Shown piece by piece: positions 36,319-45,362 of a stretch of 64,000 nucleotides of DNA; the stretch's first letter is position 1, and every line of letters begins with the position of its first letter. The DNA comes from an uncultured Opitutia bacterium (GTDB lineage Bacteria; Verrucomicrobiota; Verrucomicrobiia; Opitutales; UBA953). The translations under genes and the position numbers were made by a program. A model generated the notes under the pieces. It had not been told where the DNA came from. It saw nothing but the letters and a program-made list of their open reading frames with translations, and did no database searches. Location of the stretch: assembly GCA_903840355.1 (NCBI GenBank), contig CAIMFJ010000002.1:62001-126000 (forward strand), given 5' to 3'.

Positions 36319-38952
36319 TTACTTTTCGTTCACGGCGAATTCATCGCCGCGACCGCGCGCCTGACTCCAGCGCGCCACGACTTCCTCGATGGGCACGGGG
36401 CGAACCTTCTGCTTTAAATTATAAGCACCGGCTTCTAAACAGGCCTTCAACTGCAGCCACACGGCCGTGTACGAACGGCTAAAGCGCAAGGAACTATCGC
36501 GCAAGAGACTGGAAACGTGACAGCACCCGCCGACTTCGGTGCAAATAAAGCGCCCGGCTTTTAATTCCTCATCCGACGTGGCTCGCAAATCGAAACGAGC
36601 AAAATGCAACGCCGGAAAACGTTTCGCAAAAGCGGTCACGGCGGCAGTTAGGGCAGGCGTCGACAAGTCAGGACGGTGCAAGCAGCGCGCCCCGTGACCG
36701 TAACTTCCCGTGGGATTTAACACCACCGTCTGCCCCGCAGGGATGACGTTATTTAACTCTAAGTCGTGGCACTGTAAAAAGAGTTCCGCACGTGAAACCG
36801 CCACTTCATCGAGCCAAATCAATTCTTCCAAAGTCTGCTCGCCATCGCCCATCACGACCACATCGAGCTTTTGTAAAATCGCCATGATGCGACCATCGTC
36901 TTTGCCCGGGCTGCGACGCCACACGACCTCATACTCTAGGCCGCCGACTTTCTTTTGTAATAAGAAATCTTCTTTTACCAAACGTACAAAGCGTTCGAGT
37001 TGCTCGTCATTCTGGACAAACCGTAGACCAGCCCCATCTTCTGCCACTTCGGGCTTAAAAACTAAGGGGAAGCCGTGACAAGCCGCGAAGGCCTTAGCCT
37101 CTTTCACCCGCTGTTCGATGTCATCATCCTGCGACAATGCCAAGGTTGGCACGCAACGTGAGTCGCGCTGGAACGGACGCAACAAAAGCGATTTCGTATC
37201 CCCAATAAAACCACCAATGGTGCCAAAGGCGGGATTCGCTGAAGCAAACGCCGTAAGACTCAAGTGACGCAAGCTCAGCAACACGATACCGAGACGGATC
37301 GGCATGTATAAGACCCAGGAAGGCCACAGCGAAGGTTGCAAGAAATTGCGGACCTTCATCACGATCTGCCGACGTCCGCGCCAAGTGAGTGCCGGCACCA
37401 GCCAGTGGGTGACGATGTGCAACGCCACGAACAGTCCTAAAATCACCCACAAGGCATTGCTCTTAAAGTGAGCCAAGATTTCCATTCCTTGGGCGCCAAA
37501 ACGATAACCGACATACATCAGCGGCGGCGTCCAAATCAATGCCGCCAATAAAAGCAGCATGCCTAACTTTAAAAAGTTCAGGCGCATGATGCCAGCCGTG
37601 ATAAACGTCGGCACGCGACTGGCGGGCACGAAACGCGAACTGACGACAATCAACATCCCCTTCGGCGTCGAGAACCAGCCGGCCCATTGATTGACTTTGT
37701 GTTCTTGAATAAACCATTTCAGCGGGGCACGCGTGATAGCTTTGCGACCTAAAATGCGTCCCGCCGAATACAGGAAAATATCCCCCATGAAGATGCCCAC
37801 CGTACAAGCGATGCCTGCCGACCAAGCATCTAGAATCCCCACCGAAACCATTAAGCCCGTGGCCAAGCACGTTGGGTCTTCGGCCAAACAGGTACAAACC
37901 AAGATAATCAAAAGTAACATCCAGTAACGCATCCCTTCGGCCTGCGGAATGGGCGGATCTTCGGTGCTGCTAATGGGCGTGACGGTGCCGGTGGTTTCTT
38001 TCCAAAACGTGTGTAAACGGGCAATGACCGCATCCGTGTTTTCAAAGACCGCATCGCGCCCCCCGTTGAGAATTTCTAATTGAGCTTGGGGGACGATTTT
38101 AGCCGTGTAACGGGCGGCTTCTACGGTCGTCATCCAGTCATCTTGACCGTGAAGCAATAACAAGGGCTTCCGCCAGGCTTTGAGGATTTTGCGGTTATCA
38201 GCCAAATCGGTATCAAACACCGTCTTCGCATAGTCCCGATCCCAGGGGAGCAAATCTGCCGCACCAAAATTAGGCGTTAACTGCGAGATGGTCCAAAAGA
38301 AAGCCCCCTGAAAACCGTACACGATTTTATTCACCAACGGATTACCCAAGAATTCAAACTCCTGCACGCCGGGTGCCGAGATCAACGTCAATGACTGCAC
38401 GCGGTCGGGATGCGCCAGCGACAGCTCTAAAGCGGCCACGCCGCCAAAGCCCTGCCCAATGACATGGTATTCTTTAAGACGGTAGTGTTCCAACAAACTG
38501 GCCACGACTTCGGCATTGGCCTCCATCGAGTGACTGGGAACTTCGCCTGGCGAGGTATGGAAGCCCGGCAAAAAGACTTCGACCACCGAGACATTATTTT
38601 CCCGCGCTAAGGCATCACAGAAGGCACTACCTTGATCATCCCAAGGAATGCGGTGGAGGTAGACAATGACGTCCTTGCGAAAAATCGGCAGCGAACCCTC
38701 CATGGCTTCTTCCTGCCCCTCAACCCCATGCAAGTGCGCCCGGACGGGAATGGTGTAATTCTGTCGCACGACTTTATCACCCCGAAAGTCGTAAGCAGGC
38801 ACCTGAATCGGCACGCCTTTCGCCCGTCGTTCAATCGCACTGAAAAAGGGGAACGAAATCGAGAGGACCAGCAGCACGAAATAAATGAGCACGCCCCACC
38901 ATTTGCCGGGTACTCGACCTAAAAGTCGCTTGCGGTCACGGGACGTGGGCAT
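36319..38952 (-). CDS. Three-domain membrane protein: hydrolase-like, DedA/VTT, ATP-grasp-like
   Basis: An 877-residue product. A first helix (about 19-40) is followed by an alpha/beta-hydrolase fold (about 90-320). Its nucleophile elbow reads IGQGFGG, with Gly168 where Ser is expected, and the catalytic His position reads GGRDAVFE, with Arg299. The acid is kept in LLLHGQDDW, so the domain looks catalytically dead. Residues 340-520 form a DedA/VTT membrane domain with GDIFLYSAGRILGR and SSRFVPASRVPTF. Residues 590-860 resemble an ATP-grasp fold: FPLVFKPEVAEDGAG, GGLEYEVVW, NPTGSYGHGARC and FARFDLR...CTEVGG. DedA proteins can move lipids; a lipid- or envelope-related role is inference. Confidence 0.82.
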   Translation of the reverse strand: MPTSRDRKRLLGRVPGKWWGVLIYFVLLVLSISFPFFSAIERRAKGVPIQVPAYDFRGDKVVRQNYTIPVRAHLHGVEGQEEAMEGSLPIFRKDVIVYLHRIPWDDQGSAFCDALARENNVSVVEVFLPGFHTSPGEVPSHSMEANAEVVASLLEHYRLKEYHVIGQGFGGVAALELSLAHPDRVQSLTLISAPGVQEFEFLGNPLVNKIVYGFQGAFFWTISQLTPNFGAADLLPWDRDYAKTVFDTDLADNRKILKAWRKPLLLLHGQDDWMTTVEAARYTAKIVPQAQLEILNGGRDAVFENTDAVIARLHTFWKETTGTVTPISSTEDPPIPQAEGMRYWMLLLIILVCTCLAEDPTCLATGLMVSVGILDAWSAGIACTVGIFMGDIFLYSAGRILGRKAITRAPLKWFIQEHKVNQWAGWFSTPKGMLIVVSSRFVPASRVPTFITAGIMRLNFLKLGMLLLLAALIWTPPLMYVGYRFGAQGMEILAHFKSNALWVILGLFVALHIVTHWLVPALTWRGRRQIVMKVRNFLQPSLWPSWVLYMPIRLGIVLLSLRHLSLTAFASANPAFGTIGGFIGDTKSLLLRPFQRDSRCVPTLALSQDDDIEQRVKEAKAFAACHGFPLVFKPEVAEDGAGLRFVQNDEQLERFVRLVKEDFLLQKKVGGLEYEVVWRRSPGKDDGRIMAILQKLDVVVMGDGEQTLEELIWLDEVAVSRAELFLQCHDLELNNVIPAGQTVVLNPTGSYGHGARCLHRPDLSTPALTAAVTAFAKRFPALHFARFDLRATSDEELKAGRFICTEVGGCCHVSSLLRDSSLRFSRSYTAVWLQLKACLEAGAYNLKQKVRPVPIEEVVARWSQARGRGDEFAVNEK

Positions 38953-39058
38953 GTCTCCCCATCAAAAGGGTCTCCCCCTGTGGTGCAATTAAAGAAAGGT
39001 CGAGAACCCTCGATTTATGGCTTCCTCTCTGCGATGAAGCCCTCTTTGTTAACTACCC

Positions 39059-39454
39059 GTGGAATCAACCAGTCAGGAACTTCTCGGTCTCCGGGTCAAT
39101 ATCGACAAGGTCTTGCATCATTTCGACGAGAACTTCCCGCCCGAGACCCCCCACGCGTTTGTCTATTTCATAACAATCTCTAATGTCTCCCAAGAAACGG
39201 TGCGGCTTTTAGGGAGAAAATGGATTTTGCAGCACCCCCGCACCGGAGAAGTTGAAGTGGTCGAAGGCGATGGTATCGTCGGCCAGACACCTTCCCTCCC
39301 TCCCGGCGAATCTTTTACTTATAATAGTTATCATTTAACGGGTGACACCGTGATCGCTTCTGGTGCCTTCCATGGGGTCACCGCCGACGGCAAGCGTATC
39401 TTCGTCCGCATCCCAAGCTTTAAAATGACGCCGCCCGGCCCTCCCCCTTCTTAA
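39059..39454 (+). CDS. apaG: ApaG domain protein
   Basis: A 131-residue ApaG (DUF525) protein with the fibronectin-like fold: FVYFITISNVSQETVRLLGRKWIL, the glycine-rich GDGIVGQTPSLPPGESFTYNSY and MTPPGPPPS near the end. ApaG proteins bind pyrophosphate or nucleotides; the role is not clear. The start is GTG at 39059; an in-frame stop lies three codons upstream, so no longer product is possible. Its stop overlaps the next start (TAATG). Confidence 0.9.
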   Translation: MESTSQELLGLRVNIDKVLHHFDENFPPETPHAFVYFITISNVSQETVRLLGRKWILQHPRTGEVEVVEGDGIVGQTPSLPPGESFTYNSYHLTGDTVIASGAFHGVTADGKRIFVRIPSFKMTPPGPPPS

Positions 39455-40812
39455 TGCGTTTCACTGATCTTAATTCTGGCCGCGAAATCGGCGCCAATTG
39501 CATGCTCGCCGAATTCGGCAACGTGCGGCTCATCGTCGACTGCGGACTGCACCCGAAATTGGATGGAAAAAAGGCCCTGCCGCAGTTGGACAAAATTCAA
39601 GGGGCCGTCGATGGAGTAATCCTCACGCACTGCCACTTAGACCACTTAGGCTCCCTGCCGGTTTTACTCCGTCAACAACCGCAAGCCCGCGTCTACACTT
39701 CCGCCGCCAACACGCTCTTTGTCCGCCGTCTCTTGAATAATTCGATTCAAGTGATGAAACGCCAAAAAGAAGAAACAGGGAATCAAGACTACCCTTTGTA
39801 TGTCGAAACGGATGTGGAGCGCGTTGAAAATGCCCTCACCACCGTCCCCCTCGCCAACCCACGCACCATCGGCCGCGGCGGCGAAGAAGTGACGTTCTCC
39901 TTCCACCTCGCAGGCCACGTAGCTGGAGCCGTGGGTTGCCTCTTCGAACATCGTCGGAAAAAAGTTTTCTTCACGGGTGACGTGCACTTCCAAGCCCAAC
40001 ACACCGTGGCCGGAGCCAATTTCCCTCGTCAACCCGTCGACACCTTAGTCATGGAATGCACCCGCGGTGCCACCACCACGGTGCCAGCGCAAAACCGGGC
40101 CCGCGAAGAAAAGCGCCTGTTGGCCGCCATCAACCGCATCGCTGACCAAGGTGGCTCCATCTTGCTACCTGCTTTTGCCTTCGGGCGCATGCAGGAGATT
40201 TTAATTTTCCTCCAAGAAGCAGCCGATGCCGGCGATTTGGCCGATGTGCCCATCTTCTGCTCAGGCCTCGGCATGGATTTGTGCGATTATTTAGACGCCG
40301 CGAGCAAGAAGACGAAACAGGTAAAATTTAGTCGCCAAACGTTGCGCGACCTCGGCGTGCTCCCACTCTCCCGTCGCTACACGCCTCCAGGCAAAAACCT
40401 ACCCCAAGCTGGCATCTACTTACTTTCTAGTGGCATGCTCATCGAAAAGACGCCCGCTTGGCGCATTGCCGCTAACATCCTTGATCACGAAGAAAATGCC
40501 GTGTTCTTTGTGGGCTACTGCGACCCCGAAACGCCCGGCGGCGAACTGATCGGTTTACCACCCGGAGGCTCGTTTAAATTCACGGGACTCGACCACACGT
40601 CGACCTTGCGCGCCGAAGTTGACCGTTTCCACCTGAGTGGACACGCCGACCGCGAAGAGCTCATCGACTTCGCGCGCGACCTCGCCCCCAAAGATTTAAT
40701 TTTAACCCACGGCGACCCGCCCGCTCGGGCGTGGATGAAAGAAACACTGACTAAATTAATGCCCGCCACGCGCATCCACGACCCGGTGCCTGGCGAACCG
40801 TTGTCGTTGTGA
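39454..40812 (+). CDS. Beta-CASP metallo-beta-lactamase-fold RNA nuclease-like protein
   Basis: A 452-residue protein with the metal site THCHLDHLG (58-66), a further His in FHLAGHVAGA, an Asp in FFTGDVHFQ, and the beta-CASP part with SILLPAFAFGRMQEIL, YLLSSGMLIEK, and HLSGHADREELIDF. This order matches the YSH1/CPSF73-like nucleases, which process RNA. The target is unknown. It lies between apaG and the amidase, overlapping both by one to four bases. Confidence 0.88.
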   Translation: MRFTDLNSGREIGANCMLAEFGNVRLIVDCGLHPKLDGKKALPQLDKIQGAVDGVILTHCHLDHLGSLPVLLRQQPQARVYTSAANTLFVRRLLNNSIQVMKRQKEETGNQDYPLYVETDVERVENALTTVPLANPRTIGRGGEEVTFSFHLAGHVAGAVGCLFEHRRKKVFFTGDVHFQAQHTVAGANFPRQPVDTLVMECTRGATTTVPAQNRAREEKRLLAAINRIADQGGSILLPAFAFGRMQEILIFLQEAADAGDLADVPIFCSGLGMDLCDYLDAASKKTKQVKFSRQTLRDLGVLPLSRRYTPPGKNLPQAGIYLLSSGMLIEKTPAWRIAANILDHEENAVFFVGYCDPETPGGELIGLPPGGSFKFTGLDHTSTLRAEVDRFHLSGHADREELIDFARDLAPKDLILTHGDPPARAWMKETLTKLMPATRIHDPVPGEPLSL

Positions 40813-42086
40813 GTTCATTTCCGCTTTCCATCGAAGATTGGCGTGAGTTTACGCTCACGCGCGGCCCGCGGATGGCGGCGGAAAAATTTTTACTTAACCT
40901 CGGCGAATTAAGCCCCGCAGAACAACGCGCCGCCCTCTGCGGCTTGCCACACGCTCCCGCCCTCATCCAACGCTTTGAGAAAGCTTGGCACTTGCGCGAA
41001 CGCAACCTCGGCGGCGTCCCGTTTTTATCAAAGGATTTATTTTTCCGGGCCGGTCACCCCACCTTAGCTGGTTCTACTTTTCTCTCCGAAGAAATCGGCC
41101 TGCCCCGCACGTCTTCCACCTTGCCACAAGCATTTGAACAAGATGCGGGGGCGATTGAATGCGGGCGGACGCAACTCAATGAGTTCGCCTTTGGCCTGAC
41201 AGGCGAGAATCCCCATTTTGGCGACTGCCCTCACCCGCAAGACGCTCAACTTCTAGCGGGCGGTTCGAGTTCGGGATCAGCTTTCGCCGTCGCGCGTGGC
41301 GTCGTGCCTTTTGCTTTGGCCACCGACACCGTGGGTTCGATTCGCGTGCCCTGCGGTTATTGTGGAGTCTGGGGCTTGCGACTTTCGCCCGACACCGCAC
41401 CCATAGGCGATCACTTTCCGCTCTCGCCAGGTTACGACACGCAGGGCTGGATGACGCGCACGGCGAAAGACTTAATGGCGGTATCGGCCGCCGTCCTCGG
41501 CGAAGCTCCGCCTGCTGGGGCGGGCTTATGGGCAGGTGATTTAGGCTTAGGCCTCGACACCGAAACGTTAAATCCCATGCAAACGCTGGCGATGAAAGCC
41601 GGTGCCCAATTAGACTCCTCGGCGAGTGAACTCTTGCGCCGGGCCTGTCTGGAGGCGGCCCAAGCCTACCCCGTGCTCGGCGGGCATGCGGCGTCGCGCG
41701 TTCACGCGGCGTGGCTCGATCGACGCCAATCCGACTATGACCCCGTTGTGTGGCAGCGTCTCAACGCCGGCCGACAACGCACCCCCGAAGCCTTACGCGA
41801 AGCCGAAGCGGTGCGAGCGCGCGTGACGGATGCTTTCCGGACGATTTTCCGCCGACATCACTTCATCGCCCTCCCCTGCACCACGGGACCAGCGGTGAGC
41901 AAAAGCGCTTGTACCGATGAGCATCGCCAAGGCTTGCTCGCCCTCAATGCCCCTGCGTCGTTAGCGGGTCTCCCCGTGATTGCCGCTCCGGCCCAACGGC
42001 GCGACGGACGCACGGTGGGCGTGCAATTTATTTTCCCAGACTTACCGAACTTTGGTTGGGCTTCGATCCTGCAACGATTGAACTAA
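40809..42086 (+). CDS. Amidase signature family protein
   Basis: A 425-residue protein with the Ser-cisSer-Lys triad of this family: Lys in GVPFLSKDLF, Ser in the GGSSSGSAFAVA loop and Ser in DTVGSIRVPCGYCG. It resembles AtzF/allophanate hydrolase-like amidases more than GatA, but the substrate cannot be told. The start is GTG overlapping the stop of the upstream gene (GTGA), so it is probably translated together with apaG and the MBL protein. Confidence 0.88.
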   Translation: MSSFPLSIEDWREFTLTRGPRMAAEKFLLNLGELSPAEQRAALCGLPHAPALIQRFEKAWHLRERNLGGVPFLSKDLFFRAGHPTLAGSTFLSEEIGLPRTSSTLPQAFEQDAGAIECGRTQLNEFAFGLTGENPHFGDCPHPQDAQLLAGGSSSGSAFAVARGVVPFALATDTVGSIRVPCGYCGVWGLRLSPDTAPIGDHFPLSPGYDTQGWMTRTAKDLMAVSAAVLGEAPPAGAGLWAGDLGLGLDTETLNPMQTLAMKAGAQLDSSASELLRRACLEAAQAYPVLGGHAASRVHAAWLDRRQSDYDPVVWQRLNAGRQRTPEALREAEAVRARVTDAFRTIFRRHHFIALPCTTGPAVSKSACTDEHRQGLLALNAPASLAGLPVIAAPAQRRDGRTVGVQFIFPDLPNFGWASILQRLN

Positions 42087-42103
42087 GAGTGCGTTCACAA
42101 GGC

Positions 42104-43555
42104 TTAGAGCCTTTGCTTGCGCATGTGGGCGGGAGGTTGCCCCAAGGCCTCGCGATACTTTGCCACCGTGCGGCGCGCAATTTGCACGCCACGCTTCTTC
42201 AATTCAGCAGTGATGGCTTCATCGGCCAAAGGCGCCGCCGGGTTTTCGCGCGCTAAGAGGTCGGCTATCATTTCTTGCACCCCCTCTTGGGCCACAGTGC
42301 CACCATCGGTGGTCGATACCCCCGAAGTGAAGAACCACCGAAATTCGCGCAGGCCATGCGGCGTGAGCATCCATTTGTTCGCTACGGCACGACCGACGGT
42401 CGTTTCGTGCACGTTCATTTCTTTGGCGACCTCGGTCATGGTCAGCGGCTTTAAACGCGACGGACCATGCTCGAAGAAATCTTGTTGGTGTTCTAAAATA
42501 ATGTGCGCGAGCTTTTCGACGGTGCGTTGGCGTTCCTCAATCGCCCCAATCAAAAACTTCCCTTGGCGCATACGCTCCAAAATGTAATGCCGTTCTTTAT
42601 CCCCGAGGGCATTGCCGGCTAACATGTCCTTGTAGGCGGGCACTAAACGCAACCGCGGCACATGCCGGTCATCCATCACAATCTTCCAGTTGCCATGTTC
42701 ACCGCGGGTCACGGTGGCATCAGGCACCACCACCCGGTTCTCATCACGCTCAAAGCGGCGGGCAGGCACGGTTTCTAATTTAGCTAACTCAACCAAAGCT
42801 TCGCGTACTTCATCGAGGCTGACCTTTAAAAGGCGGGCACACTCTTCGAGCCGACGACCCATCATGGGTTCCCAGCATTCACTAACTAAACGAGCTGCCG
42901 TCGAGAGGCCACGTTGGTTCAAGCGCAACTGTGCCAAGAAGCATTCGCGGAGGTCGCGGGCCCCGATTCCCGGCGGATCAAAACTTAATAAAAGCGTGTG
43001 GGCCGTGATCACGGCCTCGTAGGGCTGACCCGAGCGTAAAGCAATCGAGGAGAGGTCTTCTTCGAGAAAACCGCGTTCGTCCAACGAGGCGATGAGCAGC
43101 TTTAAAGCCTCTTGAACCTCGGGCGTTTCGGCGGCCGTACGGGCTTGGTCTTCTAAATGCTCCGATAACGAGGCCTCGCCCGTGGCGGACTCCAACATAT
43201 GCCGGCGACGTTCCTCGTCCTCTTGCGTGTACCCCTGGGAGCGGATTTCTTCGTAATAACTATCGTCCCAATCTTCCTTCATCCGCTTCAGGGCATCAAA
43301 ATCATCCTCGCCTAAACTCAATTCGCGCGGGCCGTCCTCCTCCGAGTCTTCCGCCGTCGGGCCAGTTTGCTCTAAAGGCTCGACGTTGGTAGGTTCCACC
43401 TCTTCAAGCAAGGGGTTGGCGGCTAACTCATCGGAGATCTCCCGTAACAATTCGGTGGCGGGCACTTGCAAGATGCGCAACGACTGACGCAGTTGCGGTG
43501 TCAGGATAAGACCCTGCACTTGCTTCTGCGACTGATTCATTCCTTGGTTAGACAT
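42104..43555 (-). CDS. rpoN: RNA polymerase sigma-54 factor
   Basis: Alternative sigma factor that needs an AAA+ enhancer-binding activator. The 483-residue protein has the Gln/Leu-rich region I at the N-terminus (MSNQGMNQSQKQVQGLILTP), an acidic region II around residues 55-110, the core-binding domain, and the RpoN box ARRTVAKYREAL near 460-471, followed by a short tail. The box binds the -24 element. No activator gene is in view, although the last gene of the window is part of a histidine kinase. It stands alone between convergent and divergent neighbours. Confidence 0.96.
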   Translation of the reverse strand: MSNQGMNQSQKQVQGLILTPQLRQSLRILQVPATELLREISDELAANPLLEEVEPTNVEPLEQTGPTAEDSEEDGPRELSLGEDDFDALKRMKEDWDDSYYEEIRSQGYTQEDEERRRHMLESATGEASLSEHLEDQARTAAETPEVQEALKLLIASLDERGFLEEDLSSIALRSGQPYEAVITAHTLLLSFDPPGIGARDLRECFLAQLRLNQRGLSTAARLVSECWEPMMGRRLEECARLLKVSLDEVREALVELAKLETVPARRFERDENRVVVPDATVTRGEHGNWKIVMDDRHVPRLRLVPAYKDMLAGNALGDKERHYILERMRQGKFLIGAIEERQRTVEKLAHIILEHQQDFFEHGPSRLKPLTMTEVAKEMNVHETTVGRAVANKWMLTPHGLREFRWFFTSGVSTTDGGTVAQEGVQEMIADLLARENPAAPLADEAITAELKKRGVQIARRTVAKYREALGQPPAHMRKQRL

Positions 43556-43660
43556 CGAGCTTTGCCTATTAAAAACGAATAAAGGACAACTTGCAAAGGG
43601 TATAAATGGGATTCCAATGGGCTTGCTTCGAGGCTCAAATGGGCAACATTAATGAAACGC

Positions 43661-43677
43661 TAACCCCTTAAGGGTTA
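43661..43677 (+). promoter_or_regulatory. Hairpin upstream of GYF-domain gene
   Basis: TAACCC, loop CTTAA, GGGTTA form a perfect six-base stem that ends 11 bases before the ATG at 43689. It is close in sequence to the fold before lysS (ACCCCTTAGGGT against ACCCCTTAAGGGT). A role in translation is possible, not shown. Confidence 0.35.
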
Positions 43678-43688
43678 ATCGTGCCGCC

Positions 43689-45353
43689 ATGCGCCAATTT
43701 TCCCTTTTTATTGATAACGAAGTCCGGGGACCTCTCTCGGAATACGATATTCAAGACCTCATCCAACAAGGCAGTGTGGATGCAGAAACCCTTTGTGCAC
43801 CGGCTGGCTCCACAGAATGGGAACCGCTGAGCAATCACTTCACCTTTGGGAGCTCGCTCAAACTCAACCGCACCAGCAGCAACGTTAAGACCGAAGAGGA
43901 GACCGTGGCTCAAACCAACCGGCTCGACCCTAGCCTACGCCAAAAATTGCTGATGTATGGTTTGGCTAATGCCGCGACCGTCGACCAGCTTTCCCAAACC
44001 CAAGGGGAAATGGCCGTACAGGCCCATGAAGAAGAAATCTCGAGCGTCTTGCGCACCCGTAAAATCGGAGGCATCGCGACTTTCTTCGTCGTACTGGGTT
44101 TAGCCTTGGTACTGGGCCTGACCGATAATTTCGTAAGTCATGGCCTCGGTGCCCTTGCCAAACACTTTGCCAAGGACGACCCTGTTATTGCCGAAAAACA
44201 AAAGCGCTTCGAAGTAGAATTAAAACGCTTTGAAGATGCTAAAATCGAGGCAGCCCAAGCCATCTTCCCCAAACCTCCTGGTGCCCAAAACGCCCGCAAC
44301 ATCTTACTCAGCCGCGTTAAAGTCACCGACGGTAAAGGCTATAAGGTTTCCGGCGTCGTCGATGCCAGCCCCTTGGCGAACCAAGTCAGTAAGTGGAATA
44401 TTAAATTAGATGATAAACTTAAAGTCTACGTCCTGCCGTTCGCGATTCCGGAAAACATTGCCCAAAAAATGACCGATCAAGCCAACGTGCTTGATATCAT
44501 CCTATCGCCCCTGCTCAGCGACGCGGCCTTCGAAAACTTAAAAGGCGAAATCATCCGCAGTTTCCCTGATGCCCCAGCGGTTCCTGAAGCCGCTCGCCTG
44601 AAGACGGAAATGGAAGTGCTCAAAATTCCCGAAGTTAAGAACGCCATTTCCCGCGTTGAATTCTACATTCGCAACGCCGAACAACCTACCGCCCCCCAGC
44701 CCAACAAACAATGGGCCACGGAGTTAAAAGCTTTTGCCGATAAATTGCGCGACTTAGAAAGTCGCATGCGGATCAACGTTGATCCCAACGCCCGCAAACA
44801 GCGCTGGAGCGAATTCAACCAAGGTCCAGGGGCCGAGTTAGCCGCTTGGGTACTAGCCTCCACGGCCAAAGAAATCAAAGTAGCTGAGGACGGCGCCTTT
44901 CTCATCGATGAAACGGGTAAAATCGATCCCGCTAACGCCGGCCAGCGAGTCCTCGTTACGGTGCAAATCAATGGTGACACGCTCTACTTACCTTGGGGTT
45001 CAAAATACCTCCGCGCCAGCGACCTGCGCTCAGAAGAAATCGCTAAAGACATCCTCTTGGTGAAAGAAAAATACAAGGTCATGGATAAGCCCATCGTGGG
45101 CGGCAAACGCACTTGGATTAAATTCCGCGTGGGTAGCCGCGACATGACCTACGAACGCACCTCGCCACAGTGGTTCTACTTCTTCGTGGCCCGCGAGCAT
45201 GAAACCGACACCATCTGCGTCATGGTCGACCGAGAAACCCATGCGAAATACAGCACGGGCGATGTCCTCCCCTTCGAGCTTTTGAGTAAACTAGAAGTTT
45301 ACCCCAAGCCCACCGAATCGTCGATTCCTCCGCCCTTAAGTTTGGCGGAGTAA
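43689..45353 (+). CDS. GYF_2/DUF4339-domain membrane protein of unknown function
   Basis: A 554-residue product. Residues 1-55 fit the GYF_2 (DUF4339) domain, with FIDNEVRGPLSEYDIQDLIQQG and STEWEPLSNHF; such domains often bind proline-rich partners. One membrane helix lies at about 126-144. A charged helical segment follows (165-195), then about 350 residues of mixed fold that I do not recognise. The topology would put the GYF domain in the cytoplasm and the large part in the periplasm. It converges on the TolB-like gene. Confidence 0.75.
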   Translation: MRQFSLFIDNEVRGPLSEYDIQDLIQQGSVDAETLCAPAGSTEWEPLSNHFTFGSSLKLNRTSSNVKTEEETVAQTNRLDPSLRQKLLMYGLANAATVDQLSQTQGEMAVQAHEEEISSVLRTRKIGGIATFFVVLGLALVLGLTDNFVSHGLGALAKHFAKDDPVIAEKQKRFEVELKRFEDAKIEAAQAIFPKPPGAQNARNILLSRVKVTDGKGYKVSGVVDASPLANQVSKWNIKLDDKLKVYVLPFAIPENIAQKMTDQANVLDIILSPLLSDAAFENLKGEIIRSFPDAPAVPEAARLKTEMEVLKIPEVKNAISRVEFYIRNAEQPTAPQPNKQWATELKAFADKLRDLESRMRINVDPNARKQRWSEFNQGPGAELAAWVLASTAKEIKVAEDGAFLIDETGKIDPANAGQRVLVTVQINGDTLYLPWGSKYLRASDLRSEEIAKDILLVKEKYKVMDKPIVGGKRTWIKFRVGSRDMTYERTSPQWFYFFVAREHETDTICVMVDRETHAKYSTGDVLPFELLSKLEVYPKPTESSIPPPLSLAE

Positions 45354-45362
45354 GCGCGCAGT

